From NCBI RefSeq assembly GCF_022829295.1, contig NZ_JAKSYH010000046.1, positions 1 through 64,000 of the forward strand: a stretch of 64,000 nucleotides of DNA, read 5' to 3'. A program made the translations under genes and the position numbers. How positions within the stretch are numbered: the stretch's first letter is position 1; each line of letters opens with the position of its first letter. This document shows positions 25,929-35,058 of the stretch, piece after piece. Source of the stretch: Methylobacterium sp. J-088. Its GTDB lineage: Bacteria; Pseudomonadota; Alphaproteobacteria; Rhizobiales; Beijerinckiaceae. A model generated the notes under the pieces. It did not search any database. It saw only the letters and a list, made by a program, of their open reading frames with translations, and was not told the origin of the DNA.

Positions 25929-26186
25929 GTGCAAACCTACACCCTGGCGATCGCCGACGGCGTCCTGTTCGCGTGCCTGCCCGACGAGGCCGACATTTCG
26001 GCCGCGATCACCGACGCGACCGCCACGAATTACGGCTTCGGCCTGAGCCTCGACATCGTCCGCGGCGCGACCCTGACCGATGCGGCCCGTCCCGAGGACG
26101 AGGTGGTCTGGCAGGAGAGCCCCGACAGCGAACTGGTGGACGCGCAGGGGCGCCGGTATCGCTTCGCGGTCCGTCGCCCCTGCTGA
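25929..26186 (+). CDS. Hypothetical protein, about 85 residues
   Basis: The GTG start giving VQTYTLAIADGVLFACL is preferred because GGAG lies eight bases upstream; a TTG or ATG further upstream would add up to 29 residues without good context. The protein is acidic, compact and ends in RRYRFAVRRPC. No domain is recognised. It precedes the MFS transporter gene by about 50 bp. Confidence 0.5.
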   Translation: MQTYTLAIADGVLFACLPDEADISAAITDATATNYGFGLSLDIVRGATLTDAARPEDEVVWQESPDSELVDAQGRRYRFAVRRPC

Positions 26187-26239
26187 CGGACCAGCATCGG
26201 CCCTGACACACGGGCCCGCACCGGTGCTACGCTCCACCC

Positions 26240-27406
26240 ATGGGGGCGGAAACGGTCAGCACGCGGAGGGGCGGCCTTGTCGGCTTCCTCGTCCTCTACG
26301 GCACACTCTACGGGGCCTACGGCGTTCTCTCGCCGATCCTGCCGGGCTTCCTGGCGATGCGCGGCCTCGATCCCGGCGCGATCGGGATGCTGCTCGCCGC
26401 AGCGGGCGCCCTGCGCCTCGTCATCGGCCCACTCGCAGGCGCCTGGTCCGACCGGCGGCAGGCGGCCCGGACGATCCTGGCGGCGAGCCTCGCCGCGGCC
26501 AGCCTCGCCGTCCTGGCCCACCTGCCCGGCATCGGGTTCGCTCAGTTGATCGGGCCGGCCCTGCTCTACGCGGCCGGAACGGCCGCCCCCGCTCCGCTGG
26601 CCGACGCACTGGCGCTGGCCGCCGCGCGGGGCGGTGCAGCCTTCCAGTATGGCTGGGTCCGTGCCGCCGGCTCGTCCGCCTTCATCGCGGCGACCGTCGC
26701 AGCCGGCTGGCTGATCGCGGCGCTCGGCCTCGCGGCTGCCCTCTGGGCGAGCGGCGCCCTGTTCCTCGCGGCGGCTGCCGCTTCCCTGGCCCTGCCGCCG
26801 TCCGACCGGGCCAGGTCCGTTGCCGCCGGGCCGCCCTGGCGGGGCTTCGCCGCGCTCGTTGCGCTCCCGCGCTTCCGTCTCACGGTGCTGGCCGCTGCCC
26901 TGGTGATCGGCGCCCACGCCATGCATGACGGGTTCGCCATGATCCTGTGGCGCTCTGCCGGGATCCCGGCCGGGGTCGCGGGCCTGCTCTGGTCGGTTTC
27001 GGTTCTCGCTGAGGTTTTGGTCTTCCTGCTGGCCGGACCGCCCCTCCTGGCTCGGATCGGGCTTCCGGCCGGCATCGCGGTGGCGGCCATCGCGGGCGCG
27101 CTCCGTTGGGCGGTGCTGGGCGCTACAGTCGTGGTGCCCTGGCTCGCCGCGGCCGAGGCGCTGCACGGGCTGAGCTTCGCACTTCTGCATCTCGCCTGCC
27201 TGGGTCTGATCGAGCAGACCACGCCGCCGGAGCTGCGCGCCACCGCGCTCGCCCTCTACGGGACCCTGGGGCTCGGACTGTCCGGCGTGCTCGCGACCCT
27301 GGCCTCCGGGCTGCTCTACGGCGCGTTCGGGGCGCAGGCCTTCTGGGCGATGGCGGGCTTGAGTCTCGCCGCCCTGCCGCTGGTGCCCGGCCTGCGGCCG
27401 CGCTGA
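26240..27406 (+). CDS. MFS transporter
   Basis: A 388-residue inner-membrane protein with about 12 predicted helices. The cytoplasmic loop signature GPLAGAWSDRRQAARTI lies between helices 2 and 3. Short loops and a conserved LYGTLYGAYGVLSPILPGFLAMRGL N-terminus resemble the HcaT/nucleoside-permease-like (MFS_1_like) branch. Substrate and direction are unknown. It is followed within 70 bp by priA in the same direction, but a shared transcript is not certain. Confidence 0.85.
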   Translation: MGAETVSTRRGGLVGFLVLYGTLYGAYGVLSPILPGFLAMRGLDPGAIGMLLAAAGALRLVIGPLAGAWSDRRQAARTILAASLAAASLAVLAHLPGIGFAQLIGPALLYAAGTAAPAPLADALALAAARGGAAFQYGWVRAAGSSAFIAATVAAGWLIAALGLAAALWASGALFLAAAAASLALPPSDRARSVAAGPPWRGFAALVALPRFRLTVLAAALVIGAHAMHDGFAMILWRSAGIPAGVAGLLWSVSVLAEVLVFLLAGPPLLARIGLPAGIAVAAIAGALRWAVLGATVVVPWLAAAEALHGLSFALLHLACLGLIEQTTPPELRATALALYGTLGLGLSGVLATLASGLLYGAFGAQAFWAMAGLSLAALPLVPGLRPR

Positions 27407-27471
27407 AGCCACGGGTTCTTTTTTCGAGCGTGTGGTACGGACCCGGAACGGAGCCGCCCGAAAAGCCCAGT

Positions 27472-29667
27472 ATGCCGTCTGTCGCCGAGATCCTGATCCC
27501 GCTCGCCCTCGACACGCCCTACAGCTACGTGGCGCCGGTCGGGCTCGAACTCGCGATCGGCGACGTGGTGCAGGTGCCGCTGGGGCCGCGCGAGATCGTC
27601 GGCGTCGTCTGGGGCCTCGCCGAGACGGCCGGCGGTTCGAATCTGCGGCCGGTGACGGGCCGCCTGCCCTACCCACCCCTGTCGGAGCCCCTGCGCAGCC
27701 TCGTCGACTGGATCGCCCGCTACACGCTGGCTCCGAAGGGCTCGGCGCTCGCCATGGTGCTGCGCCTGCCCGACGAGGCCAATGCCGCCGAGACGATCCG
27801 GGTCGCCGTCCGCCTCACCGACAAGCCCCCGTCCCGGCCGACCGCCGCCCGCACCAAGGTCCTGGCGGTCGCCGCCGACGGCGCGCTGCGGGGCAAGAGC
27901 GCGCTCGCCAAGGAGGCCGGGGTCTCCGCCTCGGTGGTCGATGGGCTGATCGACGACGGCGTTCTGGAGACCGTGGCGGTCGAGCCCGAGCCGGTCGCGC
28001 CGCGGCCCGATCCCGCATTCCCGCGGACGCCGCTCTCGCCCGCCCAAGGCGATGCCGTCACCGCGCTGCTCGAAGGCTTCCCCTGGCACCGGCCGCCCGG
28101 CGAGCCGGAAGCGGCCGCCGATCCGAGGCCGGTCCTGTTGGAGGGCGTCACCGGGTCGGGCAAGACCGAGGTCTATTTCGAGGCGGTGGCGGCCTGCATC
28201 CGGGCGGGTTTTCAGGCGCTGATCCTGATGCCCGAGATCGCGCTCACGGCGCAGTTCCTGGACCGGTTCGCGGCGCGCTTCGGGGTGAGGCCGGCGGCCT
28301 GGCATTCCGGGATCGGCGGCAAACGGCGCGAGCGCCTGCGGGCCGCGGTGGCCGAGGGCGAGGCCCTGGTGGTGGTCGGCGCCCGCTCAGCCCTGTTCCT
28401 GCCCTTCGCACGCCTCGGCCTGATCGTGGTCGATGAGGAGCACGAGACCGCCTACAAGCAGGAGGACGGCGTCCACTACCACGCCCGCGACATGGCGGTG
28501 GTGCGCGGACGCCTCGAAGGCTGCCCGGTGGTGCTGACCTCCGCGACGCCCGCCATCGAGACGCGGGTGAACGCGGCGCGTGGCCGCTACCGGCACGTGC
28601 TCCTGCCCGAGCGCTTCGGCGGCCGGCAGATGCCCGATATCGCGGCGATCGACATGCGCCGGGACCAGCCCGAGCGCGGGCGCTTCCTCAGCCCGCCGCT
28701 GGTCAACGCGGTGAAGCACACCCTGGAGCGCGGCGAGCAGGCGTTGCTGTTCCTCAACCGCCGGGGTTATGCGCCGCTGACCCTGTGCCGGGCCTGCGGC
28801 CATCGCTACCAGTGCAAGAACTGCTCGACCTGGCTCGTGGAACACCGGTTCCGCCGGGCGCTGGTCTGCCACCAGTGCGGCTACGCCGAGCGCCGGCCGG
28901 AGGCCTGCACCGAGTGCGGCACCTTCGACAATCTCACGGCCTGCGGACCGGGCGTCGAGCGCATCGCCGAGGAGGCCACCGAGCTGTTCCCGGACCGGCG
29001 CATCGTCGTCCTGTCGAGCGACTTCCCCGGCGGCGCCGAGCGCCTGCGGCAGGAACTCGACGCCGTGGCGGCCGGAGAATGCGACGTCGTGATCGGCACC
29101 CAACTCGTCGCCAAGGGCCACAATTTTCCGTTCCTGACGCTGGTCGGCGTGCTCGATGCCGATATCGGCCTGACCTCGGGCGACCCCCGGGCAGCGGAGC
29201 GCACCTTCCAACTGCTCCAGCAGGTGACCGGCCGGGCCGGGCGCGGCGAGAAGCCCGGCCGGGCGCTGGTCCAGACCTACCAGCCCGAGCATCCGGTGAT
29301 CGCCGCCCTGCTGTCGGGGGATGCCGAGCGCTTCTACGCCGAGGAGATCCAGGCCCGCGAGGCGGCGGGACTGCCGCCCTTCGGCCGGCTCGCGGCCCTG
29401 ATCGTGTCGGCCAACGACCGGGCCGTCGCCGAGGCGCACGGGCAGGCGCTGGCCCGCGCCGCAGACCCGCCCGAAGGCGTGATGGTGCTGGGCCCTGCCG
29501 AGGCGCCGCTTGCCCTGATCCGGGGGCGCTACCGCTTCCGGTTGTTGGTGAAGACCGAGCGCAACGTCGATCTCCAGGGCTATCTGCGCGCTTGGCTGGC
29601 CCGGGGGCCGAAGGTGCGCGGCAACGTCCGGGTCGCGATCGATGTCGACCCGCAGAGCTTTTTGTAG
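27472..29667 (+). CDS. priA: Primosomal helicase PriA
   Basis: A 731-residue replication-restart helicase. An N-terminal DNA-binding domain (VAEILIPLALDTPYSYVAP) occupies about residues 1-105. The helicase core has Walker A GVTGSGKTEVYF near 225 and Walker B VVDEEHETAYKQ near 319. Eight zinc-binding cysteines lie at about 442-485 (CRACGHRYQCKNC, CHQCG, CTECG). Motifs V/VI include GTQLVAKGHNFP and QQVTGRAGRG. It loads the replisome at stalled forks. The ATG giving MPSVAEIL fits the family N-terminus; the frame upstream overlaps the MFS gene and is not used. Confidence 0.96.
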   Translation: MPSVAEILIPLALDTPYSYVAPVGLELAIGDVVQVPLGPREIVGVVWGLAETAGGSNLRPVTGRLPYPPLSEPLRSLVDWIARYTLAPKGSALAMVLRLPDEANAAETIRVAVRLTDKPPSRPTAARTKVLAVAADGALRGKSALAKEAGVSASVVDGLIDDGVLETVAVEPEPVAPRPDPAFPRTPLSPAQGDAVTALLEGFPWHRPPGEPEAAADPRPVLLEGVTGSGKTEVYFEAVAACIRAGFQALILMPEIALTAQFLDRFAARFGVRPAAWHSGIGGKRRERLRAAVAEGEALVVVGARSALFLPFARLGLIVVDEEHETAYKQEDGVHYHARDMAVVRGRLEGCPVVLTSATPAIETRVNAARGRYRHVLLPERFGGRQMPDIAAIDMRRDQPERGRFLSPPLVNAVKHTLERGEQALLFLNRRGYAPLTLCRACGHRYQCKNCSTWLVEHRFRRALVCHQCGYAERRPEACTECGTFDNLTACGPGVERIAEEATELFPDRRIVVLSSDFPGGAERLRQELDAVAAGECDVVIGTQLVAKGHNFPFLTLVGVLDADIGLTSGDPRAAERTFQLLQQVTGRAGRGEKPGRALVQTYQPEHPVIAALLSGDAERFYAEEIQAREAAGLPPFGRLAALIVSANDRAVAEAHGQALARAADPPEGVMVLGPAEAPLALIRGRYRFRLLVKTERNVDLQGYLRAWLARGPKVRGNVRVAIDVDPQSFL

Positions 29668-29744
29668 GAGACTCGTCTAAAGGGGCCGCGGACCTGGGCC
29701 GGACACCGGCTACGGGACGCGGGCGATTCCCGGAGGAGCGATCA

Positions 29745-30107
29745 GTGCTGACCTACACCAAGACGCCGGATTCGAATGTCGCCGAGATCGTGGTCGACGG
29801 GAAGATCACCGACGAGGAGATGAACGCGGCGATGACCGCCATGAAGGCCGACCTCGACAAGGGCGGCAAGATCAAGCTGCTCGAGGATATCCGCGCCTTC
29901 GAGGGCATGGAGCCGGCGGCGTTCTTCAAGGACCCGCGCTTCGGCATCTCGATGATGAAGAGCATCAGCCACGTCGCCCTGGTGACGGACGCCCCTTGGC
30001 TGAAGGCTCTGGCCGAGACCTTCAACTTCGTCTCGCCGACGCAGATCAAGGTGTTCGAGCGCGCCCGGCTGGAAGACGCGCGCAACTGGCTCGCCGCAGC
30101 GGCCTGA
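29745..30107 (+). CDS. SpoIIAA-like/STAS-type protein
   Basis: A 120-residue protein starting at a GTG with an excellent CGGAGGAG ribosome binding site eight bases upstream; the frame is open far upstream, but that part is antisense-like sequence. It begins VLTYTKTPDSNVAEIVVDGKIT and continues with helices typical of the SpoIIAA-like (DUF3478) family: MTAMKADLDKGGKIKLLEDI and FGISMMKSISHVALVTDAPWLKAL. Family members are small cytoplasmic proteins of unknown role. Confidence 0.8.
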   Translation: MLTYTKTPDSNVAEIVVDGKITDEEMNAAMTAMKADLDKGGKIKLLEDIRAFEGMEPAAFFKDPRFGISMMKSISHVALVTDAPWLKALAETFNFVSPTQIKVFERARLEDARNWLAAAA

Positions 30108-30113
30108 GCGCGC

Positions 30114-30512
30114 CTATTCGGCCCGCGCGGTGCGGGTATCGCTGCGCCGCGCGGTCCAGCGGCCGGAGCAGAGCGAAGACACTTTCCAAGTGCCCGCACC
30201 GGTTCCGGCCTGCAGCCGGCCCGTTCCGGTGCCGCTCGCCGTCCCGTTGCTGACGCTCAAGCCCACAACGCCGTCGGCGCCGACATGGCCGCTGACCCGG
30301 GCTCCGGCGCTGCCGGAGACGAGCTGCAGCTGCCCCTCCCGGATGGCCAGAGCGTAGCTGTAGCGGGCGTTGCACAGGCCACTCTCGGTCACCAGCTCCA
30401 CCGACCACCGGCCGTTATGCGTGCCGGGTTCCGCGTACGCGGAGGCACAGATCGGCATGGACAGGCCGGCGGCGAGGGCCGCAAGGGCAATGGGCTTCAG
30501 CATGTAGAGCAA
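30114..30512 (-). CDS. Small exported protein
   Basis: A 132-residue protein (or 129 from the internal ATG MLKPIALAA). The signal peptide LKPIALAALAAGLSMPICASAYA is followed by a compact beta-rich domain with two cysteines (SGLCNARYSYAL and SSLCSGRWTARR) that probably form a disulphide. No family is named with confidence. It is convergent with the SpoIIAA-like gene, with only six bases between stops. Confidence 0.6.
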   Translation of the reverse strand: MLYMLKPIALAALAAGLSMPICASAYAEPGTHNGRWSVELVTESGLCNARYSYALAIREGQLQLVSGSAGARVSGHVGADGVVGLSVSNGTASGTGTGRLQAGTGAGTWKVSSLCSGRWTARRSDTRTARAE

Positions 30513-30877
30513 TCTTTCAGCGATGCGGGTGCCGCGCTGGGCGCCACGCAGAATCGTCGATCGCAGATGACCCTACGCTGAACGCGTGGTGCAGCAAGAT
30601 TATGGCCGCGGTCGTGTGCGGCGTGATCAGATCTTATATCTATATCGGGCCGGAAAGTCGACCCGGGGGCGACCTGATGCTTGGCCGTATCCTGCAGGAG
30701 GGCGGAGCGTTGCTTGTGCTCAGGCGGCTGACCGAAGATTTGAAGGGCGGGGTACGCCTCACCTCTCCTTATGTGACGGGTGGGACGCGACGGAACCGCG
30801 CGTCCCCCTCCCCCGCAGAGGGGCGAGGGAGAGACGCAGCAAACGCTGTTCGTCTTCCCGCAGACGCCCGCCTCGGC
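30513..30877. other. Intergenic region with a GC-rich palindromic block
   Basis: No supported gene. A relatively A/T-rich piece at 30590-30660 (including ATCTTATATCTATAT) could hold a promoter. At 30813-30832 a CCCCCTCCCCCGC...GGGGCGAGGGAGAG block resembles the palindromic element at 266-362. The stretch lies upstream of the exported-protein gene and downstream of the Trm112 gene. Confidence 0.45.
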
Positions 30878-31084
30878 TCAATCCATCAGCGGCCGTGCTT
30901 CCTCGGGCAGCATGATCGGGATGCCGTCACGGATCGGATAGGCGAGCTTGGCCGAGCGGCTGATCAGCTCCTGGCGGGCAGCGTCGTATTCCAGGGTGTC
31001 CTTGGTCAGCGGGCAGACCAGGATTTCCAAAAGCTTCGGGTCGACGCGGGTCGCCTCGACGGGGGCTGTCAGCTCGTTGCTCAT
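30878..31084 (-). CDS. Trm112 family protein
   Basis: A 68-residue protein with the Trm112/YcaR core: [51 protein letters not shown]. Trm112 proteins are small partners that stabilise methyltransferases acting on tRNA, rRNA or release factors. Only one of the usual zinc cysteines is present, as in most bacterial forms. It follows the LON-domain gene by 12 bp, so it is the last gene of that operon. Confidence 0.9.
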   Translation of the reverse strand: MSNELTAPVEATRVDPKLLEILVCPLTKDTLEYDAARQELISRSAKLAYPIRDGIPIMLPEEARPLMD

Positions 31085-31096
31085 CGTGCGCGAAAC

Positions 31097-31762
31097 CTAC
31101 TGCATCGTCGATTCGGGGCCTGCGCCACGAATCAGTTCCATCTGGGTGACCGCGATCAGGATCTCGGCCCGGGTCTTCAGGTCGGGGGCTTCCAGCATCG
31201 CCTGCTTCTCGCGGACGCCGAACGGGCTCATCATGCAGAGGGCGTTGACCAGCGCCTCGTCGGGCGCCTCGTCGATCCCCGCCCAATCCACCTTCAGGTC
31301 GTTCGAATCCACGAAATCGCGCAACGCCTTGAGCACACCCGCACGGTCGACATGCTCCTCGCCCGCGCGGGGCGCGAAGTCCACCGCGAAGGTGTCGTAC
31401 GAGACGTGGCAGCGCCGGTACAGGCTGGCGGAGGCCAACTCGCTCTCGATCCGGAAGCGGCTGACCCCGGTGAGCGAGATCAGGTAGCGGCCGTCGCCGG
31501 TCTCGGCGTATTGCGTGATCCGGCCGGCGCAGCCGACGCGGTAGAGTTTCGGATTCGTGGCGCCCGAGTTCTCGGGATCCGGCTGGATGATCCCGATGAT
31601 CCGGTCGGTGCGCATCGCGTCGTCGACCATCGCCAGATAGCGGGGCTCGAAGACGTTCAGCGGCATCTGACCGCGCGGCAGCAGCAGCGCGCCCGAGAGG
31701 GGAAAGACAGGGATCACCGCGGGACAATCCGCCGGGCCCTTGTAGCTTGATTGGGTGCTCAT
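31097..31762 (-). CDS. LON peptidase substrate-binding domain protein
   Basis: A 221-residue protein consisting of a Lon N-terminal (PUA-like) domain without ATPase or protease. It contains IPVFPLSGALLLPRGQMPLNVFEPRYLAMVDDAM and GCAGRITQYAETGDGRYLISLTGVSRFRI. It probably binds unfolded substrates. Thioredoxin, LON-domain and Trm112 genes in this order recur in Rhizobiales, suggesting a protein-quality role. A strong hairpin sits just ahead of its ribosome binding site. Confidence 0.92.
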   Translation of the reverse strand: MSTQSSYKGPADCPAVIPVFPLSGALLLPRGQMPLNVFEPRYLAMVDDAMRTDRIIGIIQPDPENSGATNPKLYRVGCAGRITQYAETGDGRYLISLTGVSRFRIESELASASLYRRCHVSYDTFAVDFAPRAGEEHVDRAGVLKALRDFVDSNDLKVDWAGIDEAPDEALVNALCMMSPFGVREKQAMLEAPDLKTRAEILIAVTQMELIRGAGPESTMQ

Positions 31763-31779
31763 GGCGCCTCCCGGAGGGA

Positions 31780-31822
31780 CTAAGCAGCGTTGCGTCGGGG
31801 GGCCAACGCAACGTTGCTTAGT
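31780..31822 (-). promoter_or_regulatory. Strong hairpin ahead of the LON-domain gene
   Basis: Arms ACTAAGCAGCGTTGCGT and ACGCAACGTTGCTTAGT pair at 16 of 17 positions around a 9-base loop. On the minus strand it ends about 18 bases before the LON-domain ATG, close to a GGAGG-like site. It may be an attenuator or a protein operator. On the plus strand a short TTTC follows, which is weak for a terminator. Confidence 0.5.
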
Positions 31823-32013
31823 TTCTTGGCCGCTCGCAGGTTTTTATCGCAAAACCGGCGGCCACTTGTGCGAAACCTGCTTGGGGCGACGTCCCCGATC
31901 GTCGCGCGATCCGGTTCGCCCCACGGCCTTGCTGTAATGCGTTCGCCCGCGCCGAACCAAAATCCGCCCGGCGAAGGGCGCCCTGACGGGTACCCCGGTC
32001 GCGGGACGACGCC

Positions 32014-32928
32014 CTACGAGAACAGAAGCGTCGAGAGCTTGCGCCGCCCGCGGATCGTGTCCGGATCCATCACGCCCCAGGCCTCGAAGAATTGCAGGAG
32101 CTGCTTGCGCGCCCCGTCCTCGTTCCAATCCTTGTCGCGCTTGCGCAGCTCGATCAGGTGGTCGACCGCCTGTCCGCGCTCGCCCCGGGCGGCCAGCCCC
32201 AGGGCAAGGTCGAACCGCGCCTGATGGGCGTCCGGATCGGCCTCGACCGCCCGCTGCAGGCCGGCGAGGTCGCCGAGCGAGGCAGCCTGCTCGGCGAGCT
32301 CCAGGGCGGCGCGGATGCCCGCGAGCGCCGGGTCATTGGCCTTCGCCTCCGGCACCATCGCCATCACGCGCTTGGCGTTCTCGACCTCACCGGCGTCGAG
32401 CTGCATCTTGGCGAGGCCCGCCAGCGCCGGCACGTTGTCGGGCTGCTGCTCCAGAACCGCCGCGTAGATCTCGGAGGCGCCCGCGAGGTCGCCCTCCTCG
32501 ATCAGGGCGGCCGCATCCGCGAGCGCGGCCTCGACCGGATCCTCGGCCGGCCCGGCGATCCGCCCGATCAGCTCCTTGATCTGGCTCTCCGGGACAGCGC
32601 CCATGAAGCCGTCGACCGGCTGACCCTTCTGGAAAACGATCACCGCCGGAATCGACTGGATGCCGAGCTGACCCGCGATCGAGGGGTGCTCGTCGATGTT
32701 CATCTTCACCAGGGCGACGGCGCCCGCAGCCTCCTTGACGACCTTCTCCAGGACCGGCGTCAGCTGCTTGCAGGGCCCGCACCAGGGCGCCCAGAAATCG
32801 ACCAAGACAGGCCGGTGCATCGACTCGGCGATCACATCCTGACGGAAGCTCGCTGTGGTCGTGTCCTTGATCAAGGAGCCGGTATCGACGGCCGAGGGAG
32901 CGCCCCCGGCGAGGCTGTCATTAAGCAT
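32014..32928 (-). CDS. CnoX/YbbN-type thioredoxin with TPR tail
   Basis: A 304-residue protein. The thioredoxin domain (about residues 20-130) has the active site WAPWCGPCK with Cys50 and Cys53. The remainder is a TPR-like helical domain with repeated ALADAAALIEEGDLAGASEIYAAVL and NAKRVMAMVPEAKAND segments. This layout is the CnoX/YbbN holdase that protects folding proteins from oxidation and hands them to GroEL. The chosen ATG starts MLNDSLAGGAPS; the 17-residue upstream extension has no support. It heads the cluster with the LON-domain and Trm112 genes. Confidence 0.9.
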   Translation of the reverse strand: MLNDSLAGGAPSAVDTGSLIKDTTTASFRQDVIAESMHRPVLVDFWAPWCGPCKQLTPVLEKVVKEAAGAVALVKMNIDEHPSIAGQLGIQSIPAVIVFQKGQPVDGFMGAVPESQIKELIGRIAGPAEDPVEAALADAAALIEEGDLAGASEIYAAVLEQQPDNVPALAGLAKMQLDAGEVENAKRVMAMVPEAKANDPALAGIRAALELAEQAASLGDLAGLQRAVEADPDAHQARFDLALGLAARGERGQAVDHLIELRKRDKDWNEDGARKQLLQFFEAWGVMDPDTIRGRRKLSTLLFS

Positions 32929-33013
32929 CGGTCTGGCTTCGGAACCTTTTTGCTGGAGCCTGTTAAATGGGGCTTGCAAAGCCGTCTGACCAGTCCGGAT
33001 CGGGCGACCCTGC

Positions 33014-33481
33014 TCAGCGAACTGGCGGGGAGGCCGGCGCTCCCTTGGCGGCTTTGGCGGCCGTCACGAAGGTCCCGGCGAAGGGGCGCCCGTCCGCGGC
33101 GCTCGCCTCGCAGGTGATCGCTGTGCGCCCCGATTCCGGTGTGGAAAAGCGGCAGGCGCCGATCGCCAGCGTCGGTGCGGCGTCCTTGCCGATGGTCACG
33201 ACGTTGATCGGCTGCAGCGGGTCGGACTCCTCAGTCGCCTCCTGCTGCGCTCCGTTGCCGCTGAAGCCGATCGTCTGGCCGTCCGAGGTGGTGAAGTCGA
33301 AGCTCGTGCGGTTGCGGCTCACCGCATTGGTCAGGACGTTGCTGCAGGCGGCGCTCAGATCCTGCGTGCCGATCACGAGCTTCTCGCAGGTCCCCTCCAG
33401 CCGCAGCGCCGCCTGGGCGTGCGCCGACGCGGGCAGACTGGACAGGGCGCAGAACAGGGCAAGGCGCAGACGATTCGTCAT
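33014..33481 (-). CDS. Exported protein of unknown function
   Basis: A 155-residue protein with signal peptide MTNRLRLALFCALSSLPASAHAQA. The mature part has four cysteines in two likely disulphides (GTCEKLV/SAACSNV and GACRFS/ITCEAS) and a small beta-rich domain. No function can be assigned. It lies 86 bp downstream of the thioredoxin gene's start side, in the same direction, and might share regulation. Confidence 0.65.
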   Translation of the reverse strand: MTNRLRLALFCALSSLPASAHAQAALRLEGTCEKLVIGTQDLSAACSNVLTNAVSRNRTSFDFTTSDGQTIGFSGNGAQQEATEESDPLQPINVVTIGKDAAPTLAIGACRFSTPESGRTAITCEASAADGRPFAGTFVTAAKAAKGAPASPPVR

Positions 33482-33612
33482 GGCGTGTCGGGCATCCTCC
33501 GGTTGAAAACCGAACTAGGCCCCGCGCGCCGGCCGTCGAGGGCCGGGGCTTGGCGGACGGTCGTCGGGCTACCGGGACCGACACGGTCGGGTTCACGCGC
33601 CGGGCGTTTCGG

Positions 33613-34590
33613 TTACGCCGCGAATCGGAGCGCTCGGTCGTTGGGCGCAGAAAGATCGAGCTCCGGCCCGAGCGGCACGATGCCGGTCGGGTTGATGGTC
33701 GGGTGGCTCTCGTAATAGTGCCGCTTGATGTGTGTGAGATCCACGGTGGGCGCGACGCCCGGGAGCGCGTAGAGATCGCGCAGGTAGTTCGACAGGTTGG
33801 GGTAGTCCGCGATCCGGCGCCTGTTGCACTTGAAGTGGCCGACATAGACCGCGTCGAACCGCACCAGGGTGGTGAACAGCCGGACATCCGCTTCGGTCAG
33901 CCGGGCGCCGCACAGGTATCGGCCGCGGTCGAGACGCGCTTCCAGGGCGTCGAGTTCCGCGAACAGGGCCTCGAAGGCGTCCGCGTAGGCCGCCTGCGCG
34001 GTGGCGAAGCCAGCTTTGTACACGCCGTTGTTCACCCGATCGTAGACACGGGCGTTCAGCGCGTCGATCTCGGGGCGCAGATCCTCGGGATAGAGGTCGG
34101 GGCCGGTGCCGCCGAAGGCGCCGTTCAGCATCCGAAGGATTTCGGCGGATTCGTTCGACACGATCGTGGCGCGCTGCCGGTCCCAGAGCACCGGCACCGT
34201 CACGCGGCCGGTATAGGTCGGTTCCGCCGCCAGATAGACCTCGTACAGGCGTTGCGCGCCATGGATCGGGTCCGGTGTCGCACCCGGCGTGTCCCCGAAC
34301 ACCCAGCCCTCCGCGCCCATATGCGGATCGACCACCGAGACGCCGATCGCCGCCTCCAACCCCTTCAGGGCGCGGCCGATCAAGGTCCGGTGGGCCCAGG
34401 GACAGGCCAGGGAAACGTACAGGTGGTAGCGGCCCGGCTCTGCGGGAAAGCCGCCCTCGCCCGAGGGCCCCGGCGAACCGTCGGCGGTCACCCAGTTGCG
34501 GAAGCTTGAAGCCTTCCGTTCGAACCGGCCGCCCGTGGCGGCGGTGTCGTACCACTGATCGCGCCAGACGCCGTCCACCAGAAGACCCAT
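33613..34590 (-). CDS. Glutathionyl-hydroquinone reductase (Xi-class GST)
   Basis: A 325-residue omega/xi-type glutathione transferase. The SLACPWAHRTLIGR motif carries the catalytic Cys63, followed by VPVLWDRQRATIVSNESAEILRML, which contacts glutathione. The C-terminal helical domain has YKAGFATAQAAYADAFEALFAELD and NRRRIADYPNLSNYLRDLY. These match the PcpF/YqjG family that reduces glutathionyl-hydroquinones. The ATG giving MGLLVDGVWRDQWYDT is the family start; the longer frame upstream is not coding-like. Confidence 0.92.
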   Translation of the reverse strand: MGLLVDGVWRDQWYDTAATGGRFERKASSFRNWVTADGSPGPSGEGGFPAEPGRYHLYVSLACPWAHRTLIGRALKGLEAAIGVSVVDPHMGAEGWVFGDTPGATPDPIHGAQRLYEVYLAAEPTYTGRVTVPVLWDRQRATIVSNESAEILRMLNGAFGGTGPDLYPEDLRPEIDALNARVYDRVNNGVYKAGFATAQAAYADAFEALFAELDALEARLDRGRYLCGARLTEADVRLFTTLVRFDAVYVGHFKCNRRRIADYPNLSNYLRDLYALPGVAPTVDLTHIKRHYYESHPTINPTGIVPLGPELDLSAPNDRALRFAA

Positions 34591-34827
34591 CGTCGTATCC
34601 CGTCCCGTATCCCGTCCACGCGCGATCCGTCGCTCAGATGGGTCTCGCGGCGTTTGGGGAAAGACGCCGGTCGCATTTGGGCCGGCGCGCGATGCGTTCC
34701 CAGCGGCCCGCGATTCCTGCGCAAGGCAGGCTTGCGCGTGCCCTTCTGTTGCAGTGCAGCAAAATGCGCCATCTCTCGATCCGGCGCGGTCGGACCGGCC
34801 GAGTGAGACCTGTATGGAGATGGAGTG

Positions 34828-35058
34828 ATGACGTTCGCGCTGGTGCCCGTCGCCGAGGCGGCGCTGTTCACGTTCGGATGCCTGATGATCCACGCTCTGA
34901 GACGCCATGCGGACGTGGTCACGGCGACGTTGGCCTGCCTCGCGACCCTGCTCGTCCTCATGATCGGGATCGCCTACGCTCCGGAATCCTTCGCCAAGTA
35001 TCAGGCGGCGAGCATCAACGACTTCGCTGTCATGGACACCGCGACCGCGATCTACTGA
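34828..35058 (+). CDS. Small two-helix membrane protein
   Basis: A 76-77-residue protein, depending on use of GTG or the adjacent ATG. It has GGAG about five bases upstream. Two hydrophobic segments (FALVPVAEAALFTFGCLMIHA and VVTATLACLATLLVLMIGIAYA) should span the inner membrane. No family is recognised. Its stop codon overlaps the convergent AlgX-like gene by seven bases. Confidence 0.55.
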   Translation: MTFALVPVAEAALFTFGCLMIHALRRHADVVTATLACLATLLVLMIGIAYAPESFAKYQAASINDFAVMDTATAIY

